Assembly (NCBI GenBank): GCA_913778205.1
Contig: CAJYUW010000009.1
Coordinates: 1 to 64,000 of the forward strand
DNA: 64,000 nucleotides
Direction of reading: 5' to 3'
Source of the DNA: an uncultured Curtobacterium sp.
Lineage (GTDB): Bacteria; Actinomycetota; Actinomycetes; Actinomycetales; Microbacteriaceae
Position numbers and translations under genes: made by a program. Below the pieces are notes generated by a model, which was not told where the DNA came from, ran no database searches, and saw only the letters and a list, made by a program, of their open reading frames with translations. Shown piece after piece: positions 24,902 through 32,389 of this stretch (its first letter is position 1; every line of letters starts with the position of its first letter).

Positions 24902-24956
24902 GGTTGACCGGCGGTTGACGAGCGGTGGACGAGCGGTGGACCGGCGGTCGACCACC
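24902..24956. repeat. Five tandem 11-bp repeats (GGTNGACSRGC)
   Basis: Five contiguous units start at 24902, 24913, 24924, 24935 and 24946; all read GGT-N-GAC followed by a variable 4-bp end. With one unit per helical turn they all face the same side of the DNA. They lie upstream of the glycosyltransferase promoter. Confidence 0.9.
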
Positions 24957-24989
24957 GGGAGCACGCCGACAACGGGACACTCCGCCCGA

Positions 24990-25057
24990 CCGCGCAGCTC
25001 AGGCGTCCGCGCGACTCAGGCAGCCGCGCGGCTCAGGCCGCCGCGCAGCTCAGGAGC
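24990..25057. repeat. Four tandem 17-bp repeats
   Basis: Units at 24990, 25007, 25024 and 25041 share CCGCGC-RRCTCAGG. The last unit contains the stop codon of the DMT-type gene (25050-25052), so the array looks like repeated duplication of the gene's 3' end. Confidence 0.9.
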
Positions 25058-25964
25058 GGGTCTGCGGGTGGTGCTTCGAGAGCAGGAACACGCCCGTGAT
25101 GGCGATCGCCGCGGCGACGACGAACCCGAGGACGGCTCCGACCGGCGCGCCCGTGGCCTCGTCGAGGACGATCACCCCGATGCCCACCGCGACGATCGGG
25201 TCGATGACCGTGAGGCCGGCGATGACGAGGTCGGCCGAGCCGCTCGAGTAGGCGTTCTGCACGAAGTAGCCGCCGAGCGACGCCGCGACGACGACACCGA
25301 CGATCGCGACCACGGTGAGCCAGTCGAACGTGCCGTGGAGCAGCCGGTTGAGCACGACCTTCGCGAGCGTCGCGACGAACCCGTACAGGACGCCCGCCCC
25401 GACGATGTAGTAGAGCGCGTTGCGGTGCGACGCGACGAACCGGAAGGACAGGAGCACCAGGACGAGCACCACGGCCAGGACCACGAGGACCGTCGTGAGC
25501 TGCTGCTGCGTGATCGCGCTCTCGTGTCCGACGAACGCCGCGATGCCGACGAAGATGCCGACGCCGATGATGCAGGTCCACACCGCACGGCGGGCGCGAC
25601 GCCCGAGCGGGACGCCGGTGGCGCGGGACGAGAACCACGTGGTGATCACGAGCGCGACGGCGCCGAGCGGCTGCACCACGATCAGGGGCGCGTTCGCGAT
25701 GCTGACCAGCTGCAGGACGACCGCCAGCCCGAGCATGAGCGTGCCGAGCACCCAGTACCCGCTCGACACGAGCGCGAGCACGTGCCGGACGCTGAGCCCC
25801 TTCGACTGCCGTCCCAGACGCGCCTCGACCCGCTGGACACCCCGGCTCTGGAACTGCGCACCGAGGGACAGGAAGACCGCCCCGAGCAGTGCGACGGGGA
25901 TCATGAGCGCCTGGAACGGGGTCAGGTTGCTGACCGCGTCGGGCAGCGGGAGGTCCGTCGTCAC
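25050..25964 (-). CDS. DMT-type integral membrane protein (EamA/NIPA-like)
   Basis: A 304-residue protein with about nine or ten membrane helices and a short cytosolic loop with basic residues (RVEARLGRQSKGLSVR). It shows the features of drug/metabolite-type permeases, such as PLIVVQPLGAVALVITTWF and the C-terminal VIDPIVAVGIGVIVLDE helix. The substrate is unknown. GTG at 25964 follows TAGCCT by 6 nt, so the mRNA is leaderless. It is divergent from def, and the two promoters overlap. Its 3' end lies in a 17-bp repeat array. Confidence 0.87.
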   Translation of the reverse strand: MTTDLPLPDAVSNLTPFQALMIPVALLGAVFLSLGAQFQSRGVQRVEARLGRQSKGLSVRHVLALVSSGYWVLGTLMLGLAVVLQLVSIANAPLIVVQPLGAVALVITTWFSSRATGVPLGRRARRAVWTCIIGVGIFVGIAAFVGHESAITQQQLTTVLVVLAVVLVLVLLSFRFVASHRNALYYIVGAGVLYGFVATLAKVVLNRLLHGTFDWLTVVAIVGVVVAASLGGYFVQNAYSSGSADLVIAGLTVIDPIVAVGIGVIVLDEATGAPVGAVLGFVVAAAIAITGVFLLSKHHPQTRS

Positions 25965-25970
25965 GCGTCG

Positions 25971-25997
25971 AGGCTACCGGTCGCCGCCGGATAACCT
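25971..25997. promoter_or_regulatory. Back-to-back leaderless promoters for the DMT-type gene and def
   Basis: Minus strand: TAGCCT (25976-25971), 6 nt, GTG at 25964. Plus strand: TAACCT (25992-25997), 6 nt, ATG at 26004. The -35 region of each promoter falls on the -10 region of the other, so RNA polymerase can probably occupy only one at a time. Confidence 0.65.
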
Positions 25998-26003
25998 GGG
26001 TGA

Positions 26004-26579
26004 ATGGCCGTCCTCCCGATCCGCATCACCGGTGAACCCGTCCTCCACGAGCGCGCGGCGGAGGTGACCGAGTTCGACGACGCCCTGCGCGAGCTCGTGG
26101 CGGACATGTTCGAGACGATGGACCTCGCCCCCGGCGTGGGACTGGCGGGACCGCAGGTCGGCGTCGGCAAGCGGCTCTTCGTGTACTCATGGACCGATGA
26201 TGACGAGGTCCTGCACCGCGGCGCGGCGGTCAACCCCGTCCTGTGGACGACTCCTCCGGTCCCGGAGTCGGTGGAGGAACTGGACGAGGACGACGAGTCC
26301 GAGGGCTGCCTCTCGATCCCGGGCGAGCGCTTCCCGCTCCGCCGGTCCGAGGGGGCGCTCCTCCGCGCCGTCGACGAGCACGGGACACCGTTCGAGGTCG
26401 AGGCGCACGGCTGGCTCGCGCGCATCTTCCAGCACGAGTACGACCACCTCGACGGCTACCTGTACGCGGACCGCCTCGGCCACCCCTTCGGCAAGCAGGT
26501 CGCCAAGGCGGTCCGGAAGAACAGCTGGGGCGGCCCCGGCAAGTCCTGGCTCCCCGGCCGCGACCACCCTGAGGGCTGA
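26004..26579 (+). CDS. def: Peptide deformylase
   Basis: A 191-residue metalloenzyme that removes the N-formyl group from new proteins. All three motifs are present: GVGLAGPQVGV, EGCLSIPG with the metal-ligand Cys, and QHEYDHLDG with the two metal-ligand His and the catalytic Glu. The length is usual for actinobacteria. The ATG at 26004 belongs to a leaderless transcript, so this start would be read by the 70S ribosome directly. Confidence 0.96.
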   Translation: MAVLPIRITGEPVLHERAAEVTEFDDALRELVADMFETMDLAPGVGLAGPQVGVGKRLFVYSWTDDDEVLHRGAAVNPVLWTTPPVPESVEELDEDDESEGCLSIPGERFPLRRSEGALLRAVDEHGTPFEVEAHGWLARIFQHEYDHLDGYLYADRLGHPFGKQVAKAVRKNSWGGPGKSWLPGRDHPEG

Positions 26580-26673
26580 CCCCGTCGCGTCGGATCAGCG
26601 GGTCGGATCAGCGGGTCGGTGGCTCCGACGACGCGCGCTCACCGCGACCGGCGACCCGGCCTGGAGGCACGGC

Positions 26674-27156
26674 TCAGCCCTCGTACGTCGTCAACGCCTC
26701 GGCGAGACGGTCGCGTTCCGGGTGCCCCGGGCAGTAGGCGAGCAGTCCCGCCGCGACCAGCGCTGCCCGGTGCGTGCGCACCGGTTCGACCCACGCGCCG
26801 ACACCGCGCTCCGCGCACGCCGCAGCGAGGCCGTCCAGCGTGGCCGCACCGTCGGCGGCGCGGACGGCGTCGGCCTGCTGCTCCGACATCGTGCTGCCCG
26901 TGGTGCGGGCCGCCGAGCACGACGTGCGACGGTCCTCCCAGACGGCGGAGTACGTCGTGTAGGACTCGGTCGCGTCCCCCGCGCCCGTCCGACACGTGAA
27001 CGCGAACATGATCGGCGCGCTGCCCGTCACGGCGGATCCGGGCGGTCGGCTGCGCGACGGTTCCTCGGGGTCGGCCTCGGCAGACGTGCACGCGCTCACC
27101 AGGACGCTCGCCGTCACGACGAGCGCCGCCGCGAGTGTCGACCGGAGCAGGTGCAC
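26674..27156 (-). CDS. Small secreted lipoprotein, unknown function
   Basis: A 160-residue protein with a basic start, a hydrophobic stretch and the lipobox LVSACTSAEA, so it should be a membrane-anchored lipoprotein. The mature part has several Cys (FTCRTGAG, TSCSAART, AACAERGVG, LAYCPGHPE), which may form disulphides outside the cell. No family is recognised. GTG at 27156 follows TAGCGT by 6 nt. A hexamer repeat array lies just upstream of the promoter. Confidence 0.78.
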   Translation of the reverse strand: MHLLRSTLAAALVVTASVLVSACTSAEADPEEPSRSRPPGSAVTGSAPIMFAFTCRTGAGDATESYTTYSAVWEDRRTSCSAARTTGSTMSEQQADAVRAADGAATLDGLAAACAERGVGAWVEPVRTHRAALVAAGLLAYCPGHPERDRLAEALTTYEG

Positions 27157-27162
27157 CTGAGA

Positions 27163-27168
27163 ACGCTA
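27163..27168 (-). promoter_or_regulatory. -10 hexamer TAGCGT of a leaderless promoter
   Basis: On the minus strand TAGCGT is followed by 6 nt and the GTG at 27156 of the lipoprotein gene. Confidence 0.6.
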
Positions 27169-27209
27169 ACAGCATCGACTGCGGGCTGCGCGGGAACCGG
27201 CTCGCAGCC

Positions 27210-27305
27210 GAACGCGAACGCGAGTGCGAACGCGAACGCGGACGCGGACGCGAACGAGGACGCGGACGCGGACGCGAACGAGGACGCGAACGCGAACGCG
27301 AACGC
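27210..27305. repeat. Hexamer array, 16 units of GRACGC type
   Basis: Sixteen contiguous 6-bp units, mostly GAACGC or GGACGC, with two GAACGA and one GAGTGC. A larger pattern (two or three GGACGC units followed by GAACGA) is repeated. The array lies between the tRNA-Asn terminator and the promoter of the lipoprotein gene. Confidence 0.9.
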
Positions 27306-27351
27306 GAGGAACCGCACCACGAACGCAGGAAACCTCACCGAGAACGCAAGA

Positions 27352-27377
27352 GACCCCCACCGCGAACGGTGGGGGTC
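27352..27377 (-). terminator. Intrinsic terminator of tRNA-Asn
   Basis: GACCCCCACC (27352-27361) and GGTGGGGGTC (27368-27377) form a perfect 10-bp stem with a 6-nt loop, 6 nt beyond the tRNA 3' end; on the minus strand it is followed by TCTTGCGTTCT. Confidence 0.8.
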
Positions 27378-27382
27378 TGTCG

Positions 27383-27455
27383 CTCCCCGAGTTGGACTCG
27401 AACCAACAACCTGCCGGTTAACAGCCGGCTGCTCTGCCAATTGAGCTATCGAGGA
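27383..27455 (-). tRNA. tRNA-Asn (GUU)
   Basis: The minus strand folds as a 73-nt tRNA: acceptor UCCUCGA with UCGGGGA (one U-G pair), D arm GCUC/GAGC, anticodon stem GCCGG/CCGGC with loop CUGUUAA, T arm GUUGG-UUCGAGU-CCAAC, discriminator G. Anticodon GUU reads Asn codons. CCA is not encoded. Confidence 0.96.
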
Positions 27456-27544
27456 TCAGTTGCTCTGCTGAACAACGGGTAACAGCATAGCAGTACCGGA
27501 ACGGCCGACGCCGCATCGGCCACGCAGCCCGGGCGCGCCGCGCC

Positions 27545-28573
27545 TCAGTAGCCCGCGGCCGGGTCCACGACGCCCACGAACCCCGAGCCGTCCCCTCGGA
27601 GGAACGCCTCGGTGTTGGCCCGCACCCGCTCGGCGAGCAGCGGTGCCACCATCTCCGGGGTGTCGGCCTGGTGCGGCGTGATGATCGCCCCGGGCTCGCT
27701 CCAGAGCGGGTGGCCGTCGGGCAACGGCTCCGGGTCGGTCACGTCGAGCCCGGCCGCGGCGATCGAGCCGTCGCGCAACGCCGCGACGAGGGCATCCGTG
27801 TCGACGAGCCCGCCGCGGGCGATGTTCACGAGCCGGGCGGACCGCTTCATCAGGGCGAACTGCCGCCCGCCGAACAGCTTCGACGTCCCCGCGGTCATCG
27901 CGGCCGCGATCACGACGACGTCGGCGTCGGGCAGGACGTCGTCGAGCTCCCCGGTCGCCACCGTCCGGTCGGCGGACGCCACGGGAGCCGAGGATCGGCG
28001 CACCACGGTCACGTGCGCGTCGAACGGTCGGAGCAGACGGATGTACTCGAGCGCGATCCCGCCGGCTCCGACGACGACCACGTCCCGCCCGTAGAGCGAC
28101 ACGCCCTCCGGCTCGGTCGCCCACGAGCTCGCCCGCGCGCGCTTCTGCAGCACCCGGAGCGTCCCGAGCGTCAGCGCGAGGGCGTGCTCGGCGACCGGCT
28201 CGGCGTACGCGCCCTTCGCGGAGGTGAAGAGCACCCGGTCGCCGTGCGCCTCGATCAGGTCGGCGAAGGCGTCGACGCCGGCGAAGGGCAACTGGACCCA
28301 GCCGACGTCGGGCGCCCGGTCGAGTGCCGCGGCGAGCCCGTCCGGGTCACGCGGGTCGAGCCAGACGATCCCGCGGGTGTCCGGACCGAGCCCGGTGACG
28401 GTGCCGCCCGCTCCGGTCACCGCGGACACGTGGAGCTCGGCCTCGTCCGGGAGGATCGCGACCGGCCCGGACGTCGGCGGCGCCACCGGCAGCGGCGCGC
28501 CCTCGTCGGTGACCACCGCACGGTGACCGCGCACGCCGGCGGGTCCGCCGGCTGCCGCGTCGGACGCCGTCAC
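27545..28573 (-). CDS. D-isomer-specific 2-hydroxyacid dehydrogenase
   Basis: A 342-residue NAD-dependent dehydrogenase. The Rossmann motif is VVVVGAGGIALEYIRLL, the catalytic Arg lies in VNIARGGLVDTDAL, the Glu in DVTDPEPLPDGHPLW and the His in IITPHQADTP, where Gln replaces the more common residue after His. The substrate is not predictable. The first 40 residues are a variable lead. GTG at 28573 overlaps the stop of the ABC ATPase (GTGA), so it is the last gene of the peptide transporter operon. Confidence 0.88.
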   Translation of the reverse strand: MTASDAAAGGPAGVRGHRAVVTDEGAPLPVAPPTSGPVAILPDEAELHVSAVTGAGGTVTGLGPDTRGIVWLDPRDPDGLAAALDRAPDVGWVQLPFAGVDAFADLIEAHGDRVLFTSAKGAYAEPVAEHALALTLGTLRVLQKRARASSWATEPEGVSLYGRDVVVVGAGGIALEYIRLLRPFDAHVTVVRRSSAPVASADRTVATGELDDVLPDADVVVIAAAMTAGTSKLFGGRQFALMKRSARLVNIARGGLVDTDALVAALRDGSIAAAGLDVTDPEPLPDGHPLWSEPGAIITPHQADTPEMVAPLLAERVRANTEAFLRGDGSGFVGVVDPAAGY

Positions 28574-29529
28574 GCCTGGTCCTGCCGATCGGTGAGCGAC
28601 CGCTCGGAGCGGGGCCCGGAACCGCCGGCGGCGACGGGCCGCCGCGGAGCGGACGATCGCCGGGGTGCCGCGGCTGCGGCGGCACCGGCGGGTCGACGCT
28701 TCACCGGGCGGGCGGCCGTGGCGGCGAGCGTCTTCACGTACGGGTCGACCGGGTTGTCGAGCACGTCGTCGAAGGTGCCGAGGCCGACCAGCCGGCCGTC
28801 CGCCATCACGGCGACCCGGTCGGCGAGGGCGCGTGCCTCGCGCAGGTCGCTCGACACCACGATCGCCGAGAACTGCCGGTTCCGCTGCAGGTTCGCGAGT
28901 GCCTCGAGGACGGACTGCCGGACGAGCACGTCCACGCCGCGGGCGGGTTCGTCCGCGACGAGCAGCTGCGGCTCGAGGATGAGGGCTCGCGCGAGGGCGA
29001 CCCGCTGCCGCTGCCCGCTCGACAGCTCCCACGTGTTCAGGCGCATGGACCCGAGCGGGAGGTGCACGGCGTCGAGGAGCCGCGCGACCATGAGCCCGGC
29101 CTCCTTGCGGTCGAAGCGGCGGTCGCGCGCGTAGATCGGTTCGGCGACGGCCTCGCCGACGGTGAGGTCCGGGCTGAGCCGGTCCGCGGCGTCCTGCGGG
29201 AGGTACCCGATGCGTCCGCTGAGGCGGCCGAGCTTCCGGGACGACGCACGCAGTCCGCGGGTCTTCTGCCCGAGGACGGTGAGCTCACCGCCGACGATCT
29301 GCCGCCGGTACGCACCCTCACCCTCGCCGTGGGCGCCGAGCTGCCCCGCGATCGCCGCCGCCAGGGTCGACTTGCCCGACCCGGACTCGCCGAGCACGGC
29401 GAGGATCTCCCCCTGACGCAGCGACAGGCTCACGCCGTCGACCGCGCGGATGGGCTCGCCCGCGCGCGTGCTCCGGTACTCGATCGACACGTCGTCAGCG
29501 ACGACCGCCGGTCCGTTCACCGCGATCAT
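28570..29529 (-). CDS. ABC transporter ATP-binding protein, Opp/Dpp type
   Basis: A 319-residue ATPase. Walker A is GESGSGKST, the signature ELSSGQRQRV, Walker B LLVADEPA with the catalytic acidic residue. RLSPDLTVGEAVAEPIYAR and the C-terminal NPVDPYVKTL resemble OppD/OppF-type subunits. The last 45 residues are Ala/Arg/Ser-rich. The operon already has a protein with two ATPase domains (29677-31395), so this third domain is surplus; it may replace one of them or serve another transporter. ATG at 29529. Confidence 0.88.
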   Translation of the reverse strand: MIAVNGPAVVADDVSIEYRSTRAGEPIRAVDGVSLSLRQGEILAVLGESGSGKSTLAAAIAGQLGAHGEGEGAYRRQIVGGELTVLGQKTRGLRASSRKLGRLSGRIGYLPQDAADRLSPDLTVGEAVAEPIYARDRRFDRKEAGLMVARLLDAVHLPLGSMRLNTWELSSGQRQRVALARALILEPQLLVADEPARGVDVLVRQSVLEALANLQRNRQFSAIVVSSDLREARALADRVAVMADGRLVGLGTFDDVLDNPVDPYVKTLAATAARPVKRRPAGAAAAAAPRRSSAPRRPVAAGGSGPRSERSLTDRQDQA

Positions 29530-29617
29530 GGATCCCCTTCCACGCCGCCCCCTGGCGGCGGTCCGCGCGGTGACGTGGGAGTGCGTCGCCGCGTGTGCAC
29601 AGCGGTGGAGGCGACCG

Positions 29618-29662
29618 CCTGGAGGCGCGACTCGCGTCGTCGACGCGGGTCGCGCCTCCAGG
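29618..29662 (-). terminator. Long hairpin between the two ATPase genes
   Basis: CCTGGAGGCGCGAC-T-CGCGTC pairs with its complement around a 3-nt loop, 20 pairs with one mismatch, 15 nt behind the stop of the double ATPase. It belongs to the GGAGGC palindrome family. It could end part of the operon transcript, leaving the distal two genes at a lower level. The rest of the 147-bp gap shows nothing recognised. Confidence 0.65.
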
Positions 29663-29676
29663 CCGGTCCGGTCAGG

Positions 29677-31395
29677 TCAGGACCCGACGTTCTCCAGTCG
29701 CTCCAGCGTACGCCGTCGCTCGGCCTGTTCCGCCGGGTCCGGCACCGGCAGCGACGCCAGGAGCCGCTGCGTGTAGGGGTGTTGCGGCGCGCCGAGGACC
29801 TGCGCGGTGGTGCCCGTCTCGACCAGGTCGCCGCGGTAGAGCACCGCGATCCGGTCGGACAGCGCGCCGACGACGGCCAGGTCGTGGCTGATGAACAGCG
29901 ATGCGAACCCGAGGTCCTGCTGCAGCTCGAGGAACAGCTCGAGCACCCGCGCCTGCACCGACACGTCGAGCGCACTCGTCGGCTCGTCGGCGATCAGGAG
30001 CTTGGGACGGAGCGCGAGCGAGCGCGCGAGCGAGGCCCGCTGACGCTGTCCGCCGGAGAGCTCGTGCGGGTACCGGTCGCCGTAGGCCGCGGGGAGCTGC
30101 ACCGCCTCGAGGAGCTCGTCGACGCGCTTCCGGGCGGCCCGCGGGTTCCGGACCTCCCCGTGCACCACCAGGGGCTCGGCGACGCACTCGGCGATCGTGA
30201 GCAGCGGGTTGAACGAGGTCGCCGGGTCCTGGAAGACGAACCCGATGTCCTTGCGGTGCCGCTTGAAGTCGCGTTCGCGGTACCCGAGCATCTCGGTGCC
30301 GAGGACGTCCAGCGACCCGCCGGTGATCCGGGTGAGCCCCGCGATGGCCCGGCCGATGGTGGTCTTGCCCGAGCCGGACTCCCCCACCAGGCCGAGGACC
30401 TCGCCCGGTCGGATCGCCAGGTCGACGCCCTTGACCGCGCGGAACGCCGGTGCGCCGAGCCGACCCGGGTACTCGATCTCGAGCCCGGTCGCGCGGACGA
30501 GCGGCTCCACGTCCTCGGCGATCGCGGCCCGGCGGGCGGTGCCGGTCGCGGCTTCCAGCCGGGGCACCGCCGCGAGCAGACGCTTCGTGTAGTCGGCCTG
30601 CGGCGACGCGAACAGGTCGCGCACCGGGGCCTCCTCGACGATCTCGCCCTGGTACATCACGGCGACGCGGTCCGCGAGGTCGGCGACCACGCCCATGTTG
30701 TGCGTGATGATGACGATCGCGGCGCCGAACTCGTCGCGGCAGCGCCGGAGGAGGTCGAGGATCTCGGCCTGCACCGTGACGTCGAGCGCGGTCGTCGGCT
30801 CGTCGGCGATGATGACGCTCGGCTCGAGGGCCAGCGCACTCGCGATGACGACGCGCTGCTTCTGCCCGCCGGAGAACTGGTGCGGGTAGTGGTCGACGCG
30901 CGTCTCGGGGTCGGGGATGCCGACCCGCCGGAGGTAGTCGATCGCCTTCGCCCGCGCCTCCTTCTTCGAGACACCGCCGTGGGCTCGGAGGCCCTCGGCG
31001 ATCTGCCACCCGACCGTGAAGACCGGGTTCAGGGCGGTCGACGGCTCCTGGAACACCATCGCACCGGCGGTGCCGCGGAGCTCGCGGAGCCGCTGCGCGC
31101 CGACGCTGACCACGTCCGTGCCGTCGAGGTACACCGCCCCGCCGAGCGTCGCGGTCTCGGGCATCAGCCGGAGCATGCTCCGCGCCGTCACCGACTTGCC
31201 GGAACCGGACTCGCCGACGAGGGCGAGGACCTCACCCGGGCGGACGTCGAGACTGACGCCCTTCACGGCGTCGACGGCGCCGTTGTCGGTGGCGAACGTG
31301 ACGGTCAGGTCGTCGACGACGGCGACCGCCTCGGTCGTGGTGTCGCCGGCCTGGAGGCGCTTGCTCGCCTCCGGCGCGTCCGTTGCGTCCGTCAT
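29677..31395 (-). CDS. Double ATP-binding subunit of a peptide ABC importer (DppD-DppF fusion)
   Basis: A 572-residue protein with two complete ATPase domains. Domain 1 (about 25-290) has GESGSGKSV, QFSGGQKQRV and VIIADEPTTALD; domain 2 (about 300-572) has GESGSGKTT, ELSGGQRQRA and LLIADEPTSALD. Each ends with the Opp-type C-terminal pattern (QADYTKRLL, QHPYTQRLL). Such fusions replace separate DppD and DppF proteins and power uptake of oligopeptides or similar solutes. Its ATG overlaps the stop of the DppC-like permease gene (ATGA). Confidence 0.93.
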   Translation of the reverse strand: MTDATDAPEASKRLQAGDTTTEAVAVVDDLTVTFATDNGAVDAVKGVSLDVRPGEVLALVGESGSGKSVTARSMLRLMPETATLGGAVYLDGTDVVSVGAQRLRELRGTAGAMVFQEPSTALNPVFTVGWQIAEGLRAHGGVSKKEARAKAIDYLRRVGIPDPETRVDHYPHQFSGGQKQRVVIASALALEPSVIIADEPTTALDVTVQAEILDLLRRCRDEFGAAIVIITHNMGVVADLADRVAVMYQGEIVEEAPVRDLFASPQADYTKRLLAAVPRLEAATGTARRAAIAEDVEPLVRATGLEIEYPGRLGAPAFRAVKGVDLAIRPGEVLGLVGESGSGKTTIGRAIAGLTRITGGSLDVLGTEMLGYRERDFKRHRKDIGFVFQDPATSFNPLLTIAECVAEPLVVHGEVRNPRAARKRVDELLEAVQLPAAYGDRYPHELSGGQRQRASLARSLALRPKLLIADEPTSALDVSVQARVLELFLELQQDLGFASLFISHDLAVVGALSDRIAVLYRGDLVETGTTAQVLGAPQHPYTQRLLASLPVPDPAEQAERRRTLERLENVGS

Positions 31396-32387
31396 GCCGT
31401 CGCCCCTTCCGTGTTGGCGGCCTGCTTGCGGGACACCAGCTGCTTCAGCCGGCGGCGGGCGCGCAGACGCGGGTCCGAGATGTCGTTGAGGCTCTCCCCG
31501 ATGAAGGTCACGCCGAGCACGAGGACGACGATCGCGACGCCCGGGAAGACGCCGGTCCACCAGACGCCCGACGCGACGTCGGAGAGCGCGCGGCTGAGGT
31601 CGTAGCCCCACTCGGCACCGGCGGTCGGACCGATGCCGAACCCGAGGAACCCGAGGCCCGCGAGGGTCAGGATCGCGTCCGACGCGTTCAGGGTGAGGAT
31701 GAGCGGGAGGCTCCGCGTGCTGTTCCGCAGGACGTGCCGGGTCATGATGCGCCACGGGTTCGTGCCGAGGACGCGCGCCGACTCGACGAACGCCTCGTTC
31801 CGCAGCCGCACGGCCTCGGCGCGGACGACCCGGAAGTACTGCGGCACGTAGACCACGGTGATCGAGATCGCCGCGGCGACGATGCCGCCCGCGTAGCTCG
31901 AGTTGCCGCCCGAGACGACGATCGAGACGACGATGGCGAGCAGGAGCGACGGGAAGGCGTAGATCGCGTCGGCGACGACGACGAGGATCCGGTCGAGCCA
32001 GCCGCCGAGGTAGCCGGAGACCATGCCGAGGAGCACGCCGACGGTGATCGAGACGACGACGGCGACGATGACGACGAGGACCGCCGTCCGTGCGCCGTAG
32101 ACGACACGGCTGAACACGTCGAAGCCGCCGACCGTGGTGCCCCAGATGTGCTCGGGGCTCGGGGCCGCCGTCCGCGGGAAGCCCTGGCCGTCGGCACCCT
32201 GGAGCTGGCCGAAGCCATACGGGGCGATGAGCGGCGCGGCGATCGCGACGATCAGGTACAGGGCGCAGATGACCACGCCGGTGACGAGCATGGCGCGCTG
32301 CCAGCCGGTGCTCCGTCGGAGCTGGACGACCACGGGCAGCCGCTTCCACAGCGGCTCGTGGCGGTCGACGAGGGCGGTGTCGGCCAT
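31392..32387 (-). CDS. Peptide ABC importer permease, DppC type
   Basis: A 331-residue permease with a cytosolic N-terminus (residues 1-30), a first helix, a large outer loop (GTTVGGFDVFSRVVYGART) and five further helices. The EAA loop VESARVLGTNPWRIMTRHV contacts the ATPase. The C-terminal tail LNDISDPRLRARRR is characteristic of DppC/OppC. Starts at ATG 32387, two bases after the DppB-like gene's stop, and overlaps the ATPase gene. Forms the channel together with the next protein. Confidence 0.92.
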   Translation of the reverse strand: MADTALVDRHEPLWKRLPVVVQLRRSTGWQRAMLVTGVVICALYLIVAIAAPLIAPYGFGQLQGADGQGFPRTAAPSPEHIWGTTVGGFDVFSRVVYGARTAVLVVIVAVVVSITVGVLLGMVSGYLGGWLDRILVVVADAIYAFPSLLLAIVVSIVVSGGNSSYAGGIVAAAISITVVYVPQYFRVVRAEAVRLRNEAFVESARVLGTNPWRIMTRHVLRNSTRSLPLILTLNASDAILTLAGLGFLGFGIGPTAGAEWGYDLSRALSDVASGVWWTGVFPGVAIVVLVLGVTFIGESLNDISDPRLRARRRLKQLVSRKQAANTEGATA

Positions 32388-32389
32388 CG

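Noticed and set aside
27210..27305. Arg/Glu repeat protein in the hexamer array
   Set aside because: Any frame through the array is open because of its composition; there is no start with a ribosome site or promoter, and frames run into tRNA-Asn.
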